From the NCBI RefSeq assembly GCF_019059575.1, contig NW_024882211.1, forward strand, positions 248,001-312,000: DNA of 64,000 nucleotides. The letters are read 5' to 3'. This DNA comes from Amphibalanus amphitrite (lineage: Eukaryota; Arthropoda; Thecostraca; Balanomorpha; Balanidae). The position numbers were made by a program, and so were the translations under genes. Below are positions 44,798 through 56,041 of the stretch, in pieces. Position 1 is the stretch's first letter. Each line of letters opens with the position of its first letter. The notes under the pieces were generated by a model. The model did no database searches and had not been told where the DNA came from. It saw only the letters and a list, made by a program, of their open reading frames with translations.

Positions 44798-45927
44798 GCT
44801 CAGGGTGCTGTCAAAGTACAAACCGATATTTTTTGTTTCTGGCACAGGGGTCAAAATGTGATCGCGGAATGTTACAGTTACGTTGTTTAAACTTCAAAGT
44901 GCGCAAATTTTGACGGCTACCCAACAGCATCATTTGAGTTTTGGAGGCATTTACTTTCAGTCCGTTAGCTCTGAACCAGGAATCAAGAGATAGGAGAACG
45001 CTTTCCATGCGGCCGACGAGTACATCGATTTCAGACTTCTTTCCACTGACTAGAATTTGGGTATCGTCCGCATATTGGACAACGGTTGCATCCACAGCAA
45101 AAAGGCTCAAATCGTTCGAAAAAAAACGCTATATAAGAGGGGCCCCAGAGATGACCCCTGGAAAACTCCGATGCTGTTGGGTAGAGGGATGGAGTGTGAG
45201 ACACTGCCCTGGGCGTCAGTGAGGCTGACGCTTTGGGTATGATTTGATAAGTAAGCCGAAAACCAGGAAGTATTGATGCCATGGAGAGATAGCTTTGATA
45301 GGAGTTTTGAGTGGTCTATCACATCAAAACATTCGGACAAATCCAGCAGGCAAAGGAGGGAGACCTCACCACGATCAAAAGAAGTAAGAAGTTGATCAGA
45401 AATGGTAATCAGCGCGGTTTCGGTCGAATGACGCGGCCGGAAACCGTGCTGAGTGGGTGATAGAAGGTGGTTGTTGGATAGGTAGGAATAGAGCTGCTGG
45501 TGCACAGCGCGCTCTACAATCTTGGTGATGACGGGGACAATGGATATAGGACGGAAGTTTGCTGGGTCAGAATGGTCACCGGATTTGTGAATAGGATGGA
45601 CGAGGGAGTGTTTCCAGGATTTAGGAACTTCGGATTGGATTATGCTGGAGTTGACCAAATGCAGGAGCACCCACCCAATGGAGTCAAAACAGGAACGTAT
45701 CATGAGCAGGGAGATGCCGTCGTGGCCGCTGGCCCGTGAGCTAGGCATACCAAACACAATGAGTCGGAGCTCATCGATGGAGAGCGGTGCCAGCTCGAAG
45801 GCGCAGGCACCGACTCGCGGCAGGCGACACGGTAGGTCCGGCGCCGGCCCCAGACGCCTAACCTCCGCCGCCACTCCCGGTCCCACACCGACAAAGTAAC
45901 GATTGAGGTCGTCCGGCGAGATGATAT
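44798..45927 (-). mobile_element. LINE, reverse transcriptase part (5'-truncated)
   Basis: The minus strand encodes a non-LTR reverse transcriptase in order: SPDDLNRYFVGVGPGVA, ASGHDGIS, PKSWKHSLVHPIHKSGD, NFRPISIVPVITKIVE, QHGFRPRHSTETAL, LLDLSECFDVIDH, GVFQGSSLGPLL, and after a frameshift near 45110 VQYADDTQILVS, NGLKVNASKTQMMLLGS and a final DSTLS-type motif at the insertion point. Catalytic Asp residues of the YADD box are present. The copy is 5'-truncated at about 45927, next to a TTAA-family fragment. Likely clade is CR1/L2/Jockey-like; this cannot be fixed by eye. The 3' part is at 38884-39631. Confidence 0.87.
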
Positions 45928-47176
45928 CTCCTAAACGGCTGGAGATATCGCCACCAAACTTTCAGGACCCCTCCGGGCATCAATTTTACACATTGTGACC
46001 AAAATTTTTTCCAAAGGCTATGATAGATTGGCCACAAATGACGTCAGAATGACGTCATGTTCTGTCATTTTCGACCGAAAAAAGACCTTCGCGAGAAGAC
46101 CTGTCAGGCCTACAGCTTTGAAGATACAGAAAAATGATCAGACATAAAAACTGTAGAATTGACAGGGCTACAAAACTGCTATCTCGGATTTTTGAAATTT
46201 TTGAGTTTTGACCCCCAAAATTAAAAAAGCATTTTTTGGATATATTAGCCAAGAAATCAAAAAAGTTTGAGTTTTGAAAAAACCGAAATATATGTGATAG
46301 AACCAAGGCTATAGAACTCCAGGTAAGGACACCAGCCGTTTGACCTTGAACGCCGCCGGCCGGCCGATGACGTCATTGGAGGCAAGCCGGCTCGGCGGAC
46401 GCAACGAGCGAGCGTATAACGGAGGAGGGTTGGGACGTTGCGGGAGCCGGGGAGAGATTTTGAAGCGTTTGCGTACCACCATTGTTATGTTGATTGATCT
46501 AGACTGCATTCTTATAAAGCTCGACGCATCTTAGGCCTGGATGGTGCGTACATTCGTAGAACGGTCCGACGTCCGTGGTCGAAGCTGTCTACTATATATG
46601 TACCAAAAGACGCCAAGACCGGTGCAATAACGGCGACCCGATCCCGTCTCTGGCTATTCTAGGACTCGTTAGGACCCAGGCCGAGTCTAACCCGTCTATT
46701 TTTAGGGAAACGTGGTGGGTGAATTGACAACCGAATACCGATGATTAGAATTGATCCCGTCGTCGAGCGATGGTTGATTGACAGACAACACATGTTGTAG
46801 TGGGCGGATAAGCATCAGGGATAATGCCTGAATGTAGGCAAGCATACCTAAGCCATAACTGGTGTGCCATATTGTTTAGGAATATAAATCGTAACGCAGG
46901 TCCTTGAGGACATTATCTCTACATTACGAGGATTCACCACCAGTGAAATTACTACTGTTAAACCCTCGGTCCCGGGCAACTCCGAGGAGCTGCAGTATCC
47001 GGCGGCCACCTCGTCGACTCGCAGGTCCTGTGGGCTTCCGTGATGCTTCAGTGCTTCACCCAGGGGCACGGATAGAGCAGTAGGATGTGGGGTGAGGTGT
47101 CTGTACGCCTCTTCATTGTAGGTACGACGCATACAGCGCCCAGTCCCGCCGGAGCTCGATAATCGACCGTGACATA
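45928..47176. other. TTAA-family interior fragment, then no recognised gene
   Basis: 45930-46310 (CAAACTTTCAGGACCCCTCC, TGACGTCAGAATGACGTCAT, AAAATTTTT-like words) resembles the interiors of the 22211 and 52771 elements. 46310-47176 contains GC-rich and unique sequence without a convincing frame. Confidence 0.45.
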
Positions 47177-48138
47177 GGGGAGAGCGGGGAGAGTTGTATC
47201 ATGTCCAAGTTGTATCAGGGCGAATTGTGCCAAACTTATCCAATGGATGGCGCTCGCGACACGACCAGCCGACGAGGTTTTCCGGGCGCCATCTTTCCCT
47301 GTTCTGTCTTGTGGCTGAGTGGACGCGTCTCGAGGTGAGAGCCGATTTTGTTTTTTTAATGTCATTCTAAAAAATAAGTTTCAAGAAAATGTGTGTTCTG
47401 GGCATTTAGATGTGCACGAATTTGAAAGATCTCCGTAGCGGTGGTGAGGGCAGGTTCTAAGGCTGCGTGAGTGAAAACGGATTTCTCCAGCTGTCCGCTG
47501 TTTTTTGAGCACGAGGATGTTTTTTCCAAGATGGCGGCTAGGTACATGTTGTATCAGAGCCGGGTGGGGTATGTTGTAACATGTATGTATGTATGTATGT
47601 ATGTATGTATGTATGGGTATGTTGCTTTTGATCGCGAAAGCTAAGCCCTGGCTCGCGTTTGTAGGTAGCTAGTCAATGCTCGTTCCATTTCGGCACAATG
47701 TGTTGGCTTCTTTGCTCTTAACGGGCCACTTTTGCGTCTAGTCTGTTGATGTTTCGTTCGGGTTGCATTGACCTAAGTTTGGTCTAATAAAGTGAAGCCT
47801 TTGAGCATACCTATACATTGTATTAACCCCATTTAATGTTGTTGTTATGTTCAAAGCCAGTAGCAAGCATAGGTACTCCCTGAAACGTGAAATAGTGATA
47901 CAAATTACCCCACCATGTGATACAACTCACCCAAGTCATGGGGCAAGTTGTATCAAAAACATTGTTCTATTCGGGAGACCGTAGAAGAAAAACTGGCAGA
48001 GGTAGCGAAAAGTTACTTTGCACAAAAAAGCAGAAGAATCAAGGAAGGGGAAAGTATGGAAATAATGAGTTTATCACGGATAGTTACGAGGTTATGGTTC
48101 TCGGAGTAAAAACTGATACAACCCACCCCACTCTCCCC
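47177..48138. mobile_element. TA-flanked MITE with GTTGTATCA words
   Basis: Left end GGGGAGAGCGGGGAGAGTTG and inverted right end GGGGAGAGTGGGGTGGGTTG, both running on into TATCA; TA on both sides (47175-47176 and 48139-48140). The inside repeats GTTGTATCA or TGATACAA at least five more times, with (GTAT)n at 47583-47613. No transposase. TA targets suggest Tc1/mariner-like mobilisation. Confidence 0.75.
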
Positions 48139-48140
48139 TA

Positions 48141-48770
48141 TTCTTAACTGGCGGATCCAGGAAGCGGTCTTGGACACATCGGGGGCATATACCCTAAAAA
48201 AGGTTTCTGTGAATTAAAAAAAAAACATCGGATTTCGATTCCTTGCGCACTACTGTGCAGTTCGATCAATAAACTTTTCCTCATAAAGTTGTGAAGTTTT
48301 CGTTTTATTCTCGAAAACGATTTCGGACGCTGCCCCGGATGTGGGCCTGTGGGGGATAACATTTGTCCCAAATGCCTTCCCTTGCAATCGCCAGCGGGCT
48401 GCCCCACCCTGAGCTTAATTAAAAACGTCCTAAAATCCCACCAGAGAGCCGAATCCGATAACTCATCTCTGTCTGCCCGTCTAAATTACTACGCACCGTA
48501 CGGCGCCCGGTCCCGTCGGAGCACTGAACCGACCGTGATATTTTTGGTTTTCCCCCATCCCAAGCTCCATTAGAAACGTTCTCTCTCCCCACCCAATTGC
48601 TCATGATGTCATTTCAAATTCAATACCTACCTCATCTCTGTCTGCCCGCCCATTCATTGCACACCTTACGGCGCCCGGCCCCGCCAGAAGGATCCTACCG
48701 CGCTGAGTGGTTGCCTCCAGCCGCGTCATCGCGAGGCCCCGCGGGGCCCGCAAATGAATACATTGCGTGA
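48141..48770. other. No gene recognised
   Basis: 48440-48700 shows two diverged copies of a phrase CATCTCTGTCTGCCCGTC ... CGGCGCCCGGTCCCG about 190 bp apart. No coding frame. Confidence 0.4.
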
Positions 48771-48779
48771 ATAGCCGTG

Positions 48780-49526
48780 TCGCCCCCCCTGGATAGAACC
48801 TACCGTCTTCTATCTACATACCGAATTTCAGATCGATACCTCGTTTTTTGGCCAAGTTATAGCGAAAAAAAACTTCAAAAATGATGACGCCAAATTTTCA
48901 AACTCAATTGTTGGCAATTCTAGACCTCGTAGAGCAAAACCAAGACCACCATTAGACTCCCCGTGACGAGCTGCATCGAATCGATACCCATTTTATGCAA
49001 AAATATCAACTTTGAAATTTGACCTAATTTGACCTGACCTTGACCTGACCTTCACCAAAACGTGACCTAGGCTGGCCCCAAAGGCTGCCTAACCCACATA
49101 ATCGCATTTGTCATGTAAAATGAACCATAAAACATGTATCACACGACACTTTCATATTGTGACCCCGGTGACCTGACCTCGCTGTGACCTGACCTGGTAT
49201 CAGTGACCTCAGATAGCTAAGTATGTGTTTAACGAACAATGTACCATCGATGGTTTTCAATGAGTACCAATTTACTCGATTTCACAACACATTTCTTGAA
49301 ATGCCTGAGAACGGTGAAAATCTGACCTTTGACCTGACCTGTGACGTCATCGGTTTGACCTAGGTCAATGAAACTTGGTCACAAGGTAGTTCCCGGGTGG
49401 GGCTATCGACCGCCGTTTGAATTTTGAAAATCGGCCGGTAACTTTCCGAGATCTTAGGGGGGGGGCGAAACGCCCCCCCCCCCTCTACGGGTGGTAGGGT
49501 CCGCCGGTAGCCCTACGGGGCGCGGG
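48780..49526. mobile_element. TTAA-type AGGTCA-rich element, right end preserved
   Basis: Interior contains many TGACCT words (49020-49060, 49160-49205, 49320-49370). The G-run/GCGAAACGC/C-run motif lies at 49456-49483, and the inverted end CCCGCGCCCCGTAGGG is at 49526, followed by TTAA (49527-49530). This end is the near twin of that at 22211. The left end is not clear; the start given is approximate. Confidence 0.65.
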
Positions 49527-49530
49527 TTAA

Positions 49531-52500
49531 GGGCCTAACATCGGCGGCTCTGAGAGTCCCCACACCGACGCCTCTGTGGGCCACGTACCAGTGACTCTGA
49601 GCTGAGGGCCTCTTACCAGCCTTTGAGTGTCCTTGCCAGCCTATGAAGGGCCACTTTCCACTTGCAGGCCATTTTGCAGGGCCACACACATTCCAATGAT
49701 GGCCCCACCAGTGTCTCTAAGCCCTAAGACCCCGCAACGGCGCCTGTGAGGACCCAACACCAGCGCATCTGACGGCCTTTCACTGGCACCTCTAAGCGCG
49801 CCACACACCGGTGACTGAGGAGCTCGATCGCTTCGCTCGCTCGTAAAATACCTACCATGTACAGTAGGTCTATTAAAAAAGTCCCCAGCACCAGTGGGCG
49901 CTGCCTTCGCTGAGCCGAACCCCCGTCTGCCCGTCCCATATCGCGCCGGGCTCAGGTCAGGTAGGGTCAGCGGGACCGCTCGGTTCGGCCCGCGGGCGGT
50001 GGACGGGCGGCCGGTAACGCTTTCCGCCAGCCAGCTGTAGAATCCAACAAACGGGACGGCCACCGCTCAGCGCAGCGAAACAGGTGTTAAAGAATGGCAG
50101 TAGATGTTCATGGCCACAATTATTTTGAGATAGTCATTGTTAGCCCGTGCCCCACAGGAATGCCTAGACTCTCACGCCCTATTAGAAGGGAAATGGGGAT
50201 TGAGCATCATTCTTATAACTCAGCTTTGGACATTTAAGTGGTATTCGAAGTAGCGTCAAAAGTAGCAAAAAGAAGAAAAAATACTTCAGCCAATTTTAGG
50301 TCGGGTCAGAGCAAAAGATCATGTCACCAGAGGTCATCGATGGTAAAATTTTGCTTGGACAGGGTGCGTTGCGCGCACCGGTGCATTGGGTTTCCAATTT
50401 CCATGGAAACATCAACAGACTCTGAAGCTCTTAACGCTAGCGTGGAGCCGAATTCATATCAACCGCCGCAACAATGCATGGCAGCGCAGCGCAGTGTGCT
50501 GCAGCGCGGGGCCGTGAAACACCGCCCAGGGCTATCCATGTGTCAGGGCAATCCAACCCACGTGATGGGCTCGGCCCCAGCGGAGCATGAGGCCCAGGAC
50601 TCCCGCCCAAGCCCCCTGTCTCCCCCTAATTCCTGTCATCCTTACGACTCTGAAATTGACCGAAAGAGCCTAACCTAACACAACAAGCAGCTCGTTTACC
50701 GCTATGTCTGAATAATATTGTCAGATTTAATTAAGGTCAACGCCCAACGGCTAAGCACGTAAATAACAGCAACTGCCATCATCGGTACTATGAGAAAACC
50801 AATTGCTTTTCCACAAACACTAGTTTTAAGCTAAACTTGCATGAAATTAATTTTACCAGCCTCGTGTTCCTCTTATCAAAACGCTTCGAATGAATCAAAA
50901 GTTGATCTTTAAAGGTCATTTGAAGAATTTGGCCGATGTTCAAAGACATGACCTGACCAGAAATGGTCATGATGCATAGCAGGATATTAGATCCGTATCG
51001 TGGAGCTTTACAAACACTTAAGATGATTTCATAACTTAAGCATGTCTATCAAAATTATTTATTACATGGCTCACGTGTAAGCTGGGTGTGTGATCATGCT
51101 TACGAGTATGTTGAACGCAACTGAAATGTTCTGTTGGCCACAATTTCTATATTTAATTTATCCTCCCGGATTTCATATTTTATTAATGACACCTTGACGA
51201 TGTCGAGAAAAAAAAAAAAACGCTTAGGAGATTTAACAGCCTGAGATATATTCAGTATAAGGAAGGGTCAAGGGTGCTAGATTCCTTCCGTCCTCGCTAT
51301 CCTCAGGAAAAACCAATCCGCATCGCCCCTAGTCTTCATGCTTCCCTCTCTGGACTGGAGGTCACCCCACCAGCCAACCTGAAGTTGATGTCGGTTTCAT
51401 TCCAGGACACATAATCCTCTTCGGGTGACCGTTGGGGAGACGACTGGAACGCCCCGACAGGGCAATCGTCCCACGGGAACAGTCACGCTTCCGCAGATCA
51501 CTGTCGCTGGCTCGCACAACCAAATTTCTACACCAGAGCATAGTTATGTCATAGCTCTGCAAGGGCCTTCTCAGACCGAAAAAGATGGCTCCCAACAAAA
51601 CAAACAATTTACTCATTCAGTATTGTATCTCATCAGGCACCACATGTTTTCAGACTTCAGAGTGTTTATTATGCGTTCCGTCCAAAAAAGCGCAGTTCAA
51701 CTTTCTCCCATTGACTTTAGCGATCTCAAAATTGACTCGACCAATCAGCAATGTCAAACTTGCAAAGTAAACGTTTCAAATACATATACCTACTGTTGCC
51801 CATTGAAATCGCTGAAGGTTCTAAAGCGATCGGTTAGCCGATGCATTTAGATATGATGAGCACAGGAACTTTCCTTGAGGTAAGGTCACTTGACGTGACC
51901 TGGTGTTATGACCTTCAATTGAAAGACTTGGGCGGAAACAAATGGGTCATTTGAAATCTTAAAATGTTAGATTTTAACAATAATTGTGGACACTATCCCG
52001 GCCAAATAGTGAGTGAGAAGGGAGCGATTCCCAACCCCATGTTTAGCTCCTATAATTGAGCTAACTGCTAGAGCCTCGCGAAAAAAAACGAGCGTTTGCG
52101 TCGTTACGAGAAGCAGCGACTGTTACCCCATTTTAAAATATCAGTGACCTCTTAGGGCAGGTCAAGGGCTTCACGGCATTGGATTGGTTTTTGGTGAAAA
52201 ACTTCGCAAAAAAATGGTCGCATTATCGTCATTTCGATACAATCGTGTTTTCTGTTCTCAGACGCGTCGATTTATATGCTTTTTTGCTTAGGTGAAGCAA
52301 TTTAGGATGTTTAGGTCAATGTCATGTTAGGGCAACACAGGTCACGAAGCTGTTGAAAGGAGGACATGTTGCATAACATTTGATTCGGCAAGTCTCGGAG
52401 TGTAATCGCCACGCCGATTGTGGATTGCTCTTGATCGTCAATACATACATACATACATACATAGTCCAGATGGCTGTCCCGACTGGCTAGGTCATTTTGA

Positions 52501-52766
52501 TCGGGAGTTATTGACGAAACACTCCTATTGACGAGCACTCCGTCACGCAAGGTGAACAATGCAAAAGTGAAGCATTAAACCTTGCCAAGAATGTATGAAG
52601 TCCCGATTTCATGTGCTTGAGGTATAGTTTTAGGTCATTTCCAACGCCAAATTAACAGTTTCATATTTTCCCATTATGCTTATATGAGACTAAGTGCATT
52701 ACGGATTTGCATCATTTTATAACCGACAACCGTGCAGTCTGCAGAGGTTTACTTAAGACGTCATAG
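49531..52766. other. No gene recognised; AGGTCA-family fragments and (ACAT)n
   Basis: 49540-49840 has degenerate minisatellite-like GGCCACxCACCAGTGxCTCTGAG words. 49850-49885 shares ~28 bp with 55140-55170 (inverted). 51870-52320 resembles interiors of the TTAA family (52085-52110 matches the GAGCTAGAGCTTCGCGGAAA region at 13420). (ACAT)n at 52440-52464. The longest frames (50238-50678 and 51425-51850) show no known domain. Confidence 0.4.
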
Positions 52767-52770
52767 TTAA

Positions 52771-53937
52771 CCCGCGCGGGGCTGGGGGGGTAAATTTAAC
52801 CCCCCCTCGCGAATTTTTGCAATATCTTGAAAACGGCGGCGCGCAGCGCCGCCAAACTTTCAGTACCTTTTCTTACATCAATTTGACACGTTCCCCGAAA
52901 ATTTGAGCGAAATCCGTCGGATTTTTTTTTAGAAATTGACGTTTTAGTGACGTCATGTTCGCTATTTTCGCCTCAAAAACGGCAAAATTTCAAACGCCGC
53001 TAACATCTTCATTTTTAAAGGAATCAAGACGTAACAAAAAAGGTTATACGTAATTCTGCTTTGTCTATCAAATGGCTATCTTGGTTTTTTGAATATTTTG
53101 GATTTGGGCCCATTTTTTCTTAAAAAAACTGTTTTTTTTTGGGAAAATAATTATAAAATCAAAAAATTTGAGTGTATCGAAAACACCGGAATATATGTCA
53201 GAGAAGTGGTCTATGTGCACCTACATATCAATTTTCAGAAGAATCGGTTCAAAAATGTGGGATTAACTCAAAATTTTATGACGTCACGACACACAAAAAT
53301 TTTGAAAAATGATTTTTTTGGAAGTTCTAGACCTCGTACGAAAACAAAAATAGCACCATTCGATTCGCCGTGAAAAACTGCATCAGATAGACACCTTTTT
53401 AGGCCTTAACAACCAACCTCAAAATTTGACCTCACTTGACCTGACTTTGACCTGACCTCGACCTGAAATTCATCCAGAGGTGGTCCATATCACTTATTGA
53501 GTGTGCCCATTGAATTCTATGAGTAAAATACCCATAAAACATGTGTCGCACATGCCCTTTTCTAATTTTGTTTTTGGTGACCTGACCTGACCTGACATGA
53601 CCTTGACCTCTGAATGATATTGTATGCAGCGAATATTGTCTTGGTAGCCTAAGAACACGTTTTGGGCAAGTCTCAGTCCATGACTCCATTCTTCGGCAAC
53701 TACGGTGCAAGGCCGATGCTGTAGGAACTTGCAATTTGTACCCTTGACCTGACCTTGACCTTGACCTGAAACTTTAAGTTAAGTACATGTTTTTAGTTGT
53801 TCGTGATGAGATCTTTCGAGTTTCGATTGGCGTTTGAATTTTCCAATTCGGACCATTAGTTCGGGAGATAACAGGGGGGTAAAATTTACCCCCCCCCCGC
53901 CCCGCGCGTTCGGCTGGAGACCCCAGCCACGCGCGGG
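52771..53937. mobile_element. piggyBac-like element (CCCGCGCG ends)
   Basis: Inverted ends CCCGCGCGGGGCTGGGG and CCCGCGCGTGGCTGGGG with TTAA on both sides (52767-52770 and 53938-53941). G-run/AAATTT-centred stem/C-run motifs at 52785-52806 and 53873-53899. The left interior matches 23870-24430 inverted, so these are one family. AGGTCA/TGACCT clusters at 53427-53465 and 53578-53610. No transposase. Confidence 0.82.
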
Positions 53938-53941
53938 TTAA

Positions 53942-54096
53942 GTGACCTGACATGAAAACGTGGTTGATTTCAAATGATCCGGCTTAAATCAAATGTTAGG
54001 CATATGAAATGTCAGCCTTATATCATCAGTGTGCTTTGAACTACCACAAAAAAATACAAGGTGGCGGCATCCACCCCTTTTCTCGGCCGGCGAGGG
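53942..54096. mobile_element. Right-end fragment of an older TTAA element
   Basis: Ends with GGCCGGCGAGGG before TTAA (54097-54100), the inverted form of the CCCTCGCCGGC end at 42299. It is probably the right remnant of the element whose interior appears at 52020-52330, split by the insertion at 52771. Confidence 0.55.
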
Positions 54097-54100
54097 TTAA

Positions 54101-54567
54101 AGGGACCCTCCCACCTTAACATTAGTTTTGAGTTGAGATAGCCAAGTTTGCGGCCATGCTCAGAAACCACCATTTATCCTGGTCGCAACCCCCCCAGCTT
54201 TATGGTGTTCAAGAAATTTCTTCCCTTTACTTGCAGGGTGGGACCAGCTTGGTCCCTATCTCTTAACCATTACGGGAATCTGATGACGTCATCAGGCTTT
54301 CGAACGTCCGTTAAATGTTTGACTAAAACGTTTTGTAGCACGCGGTGGTATATGTTGCTTTGCGCGCAACAAATGCCGCACTTTCAAATAAAGTCGCTAG
54401 GAACAGCGGAGATCCCAAAAAGTAAACAAAAGTAAAAGTCTAATATCTTGAAAACCGGTGAATATTTTTCGATGAAATTTGGTAGATATTCGTTTTTGAT
54501 CTTTCTGAACCGAGCGACATCACTTTCATGCCAATTCATTAACTTTTTTGAAGGTGGGAGGGTCCCT
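54101..54567. mobile_element. TTAA-flanked MITE family B, perfect 17-bp ends
   Basis: Ends AGGGACCCTCCCACCTT at 54101 and inverted at 54567, identical over 17 bp, with TTAA on both sides (54097-54100 and 54568-54571). The left TTAA is also the border of the neighbouring fragment. 467 bp, non-coding, unrelated in sequence to MITE A. Confidence 0.85.
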
Positions 54568-54571
54568 TTAA

Positions 54572-55671
54572 ACCTCGTTTCGAATTATTGCAGATAATGA
54601 TGCGACCGAAAACAAAGTATTTATCTGTGTCTAGAACGGCCGCTGACTTGTTGGACAAGATCCCCAATCCTAATTTGCTAGATGGGAATAAAATACTCGG
54701 CATATGATACATATATACTCCTCGATTTGCCCTCGCGCTAAGTCAATTCTAATCATCACTGTCGCTTTTTTATCCGAGATGATGTCGCCGCTAAACGGGT
54801 TGTTTTGTTTGCTTGCTTGCGTTGAATGGTCATTACCGATTATTGAAGGATTATGATATACATAATAGGAATGGGGCAAGGGAGGATATGCACTGCAGTG
54901 CAGGTGTTTAATTTAGATCACAAAGGCATCATTTCCGGTATCGTGCAGTCACTATCTTCCCCTCCTCTGCACTGCGGCATCGCTGCGCCCCACACACGGC
55001 TTCCTCACTCCACGGCCGGCCGCCGCCAACTGACCCACTCGCCGGGCGCCGCGACCTGACCCGTGTCACTGCCGCGGCCTGCGCAATAGAGTCGGGGCTG
55101 GAATCCGGGGGTTCGGCCGACCGGCCGCCTCTGGAGCGGGGGACTTTTTTAGTAGACCTACTGTACAGTATGTCTAAAAAGAATGTACCGTCGCCACTAC
55201 GTGGCGCTGGTGTCGCGAGCTGGTAGTTGGCTGAATCCGCACCAGACCACACATTCCCAAGCGCTAGGTGACAGCTGCGCAGCGGCCGGTAGTAGCGTAA
55301 GCCCGAACCTTCGTGACACGACCCCCGGGGGGGGGGGGGGAGAGGGAGGGGAGCGAGCGGGGCAGCGCGTATAGGGAGGGGTGCTCCAGCAAGCTGGCAG
55401 TTGTCGCGGCCAAAGGTCAAGGGGTCACACACCAAGCGAACGGACGCTGATGTGGGTTCGTGGGGATCATGAACTTGTGTGTGGTAGGTGCGTCTTGCGA
55501 TGCACGGGTGATACGCCAGGTCTAAGCCAAAGGATTCAGGGGAGTGCTGAAGAAAAACACCTGGTCAACTACGGCGAATAATGGTGCTGAAAAATGGAAA
55601 GTATGGGTCAATGCAAACCTTCATGACTATAAACAACTTTTCTGAGGACGCAAAGGCCAGCATTGAATAAC
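54572..55671. other. No gene recognised
   Basis: 54950-55440 is GC-rich, includes a G-run (55328-55340) and the block GGGGACTTTTTTAGTAGACC at 55138 shared with 49885 (inverted). No domain or splice pattern was recognised. Confidence 0.4.
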
Positions 55672-55676
55672 GATAT

Positions 55677-55931
55677 ATTGCGGGAGCTGAACACACTCAG
55701 ACTCGATGCTTTACTGTATTATCGGCAGAGGCCCAAACAAGAACCACAGAGCCAACCGCTCGTAACCACGGTCTCCCTGCCTCTCCCGGGCCGCCGACCG
55801 CCCAGCCAGCGCCAGCCCTCGACCCCGCCCGAGGGCCACGCGGCAGGGGCGGCGCCGGGCGCGGCCAGCCGGGGAGGCGCCACGGGCGGCGCCAGGCATG
55901 CCACAACGGGCGGTCACAGCCGCCCGTAACA
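55677..55931 (-). repeat. 3' LTR of the Gypsy element
   Basis: 255 bp, GC-rich. Read on the minus strand it begins TGTTACGGGCGGCTGTGACC and ends CTCCCGCAAT. No difference from the 5' LTR was seen by eye. Confidence 0.95.
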
Positions 55932-55945
55932 CCCCTCCCCCCTCA
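55932..55945 (-). other. Polypurine tract
   Basis: On the minus strand GAGGGGGGAGGGG lies directly before the 3' LTR start, the usual site for plus-strand DNA priming. Confidence 0.85.
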
Positions 55946-56041
55946 CGGAAACAATCATACATTGAACAATGCGACACTTACGACACGCTATTTACATTAC
56001 AACTATATACACAATCGCAGCCTTCACCACCTCCACCACAC

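Noticed and set aside
51362-51616. Minus-strand frame with a VVRASDSDLRKRD motif.
   Set aside because: It resembles translated short interspersed repeats seen in many invertebrate genomes, but I cannot support an element or a gene from this stretch alone.
55697-55977. Frames within the LTRs (also at 61432-61764).
   Set aside because: They are GC-rich LTR sequence; identical frames occur in both LTRs and have no start context or domain.
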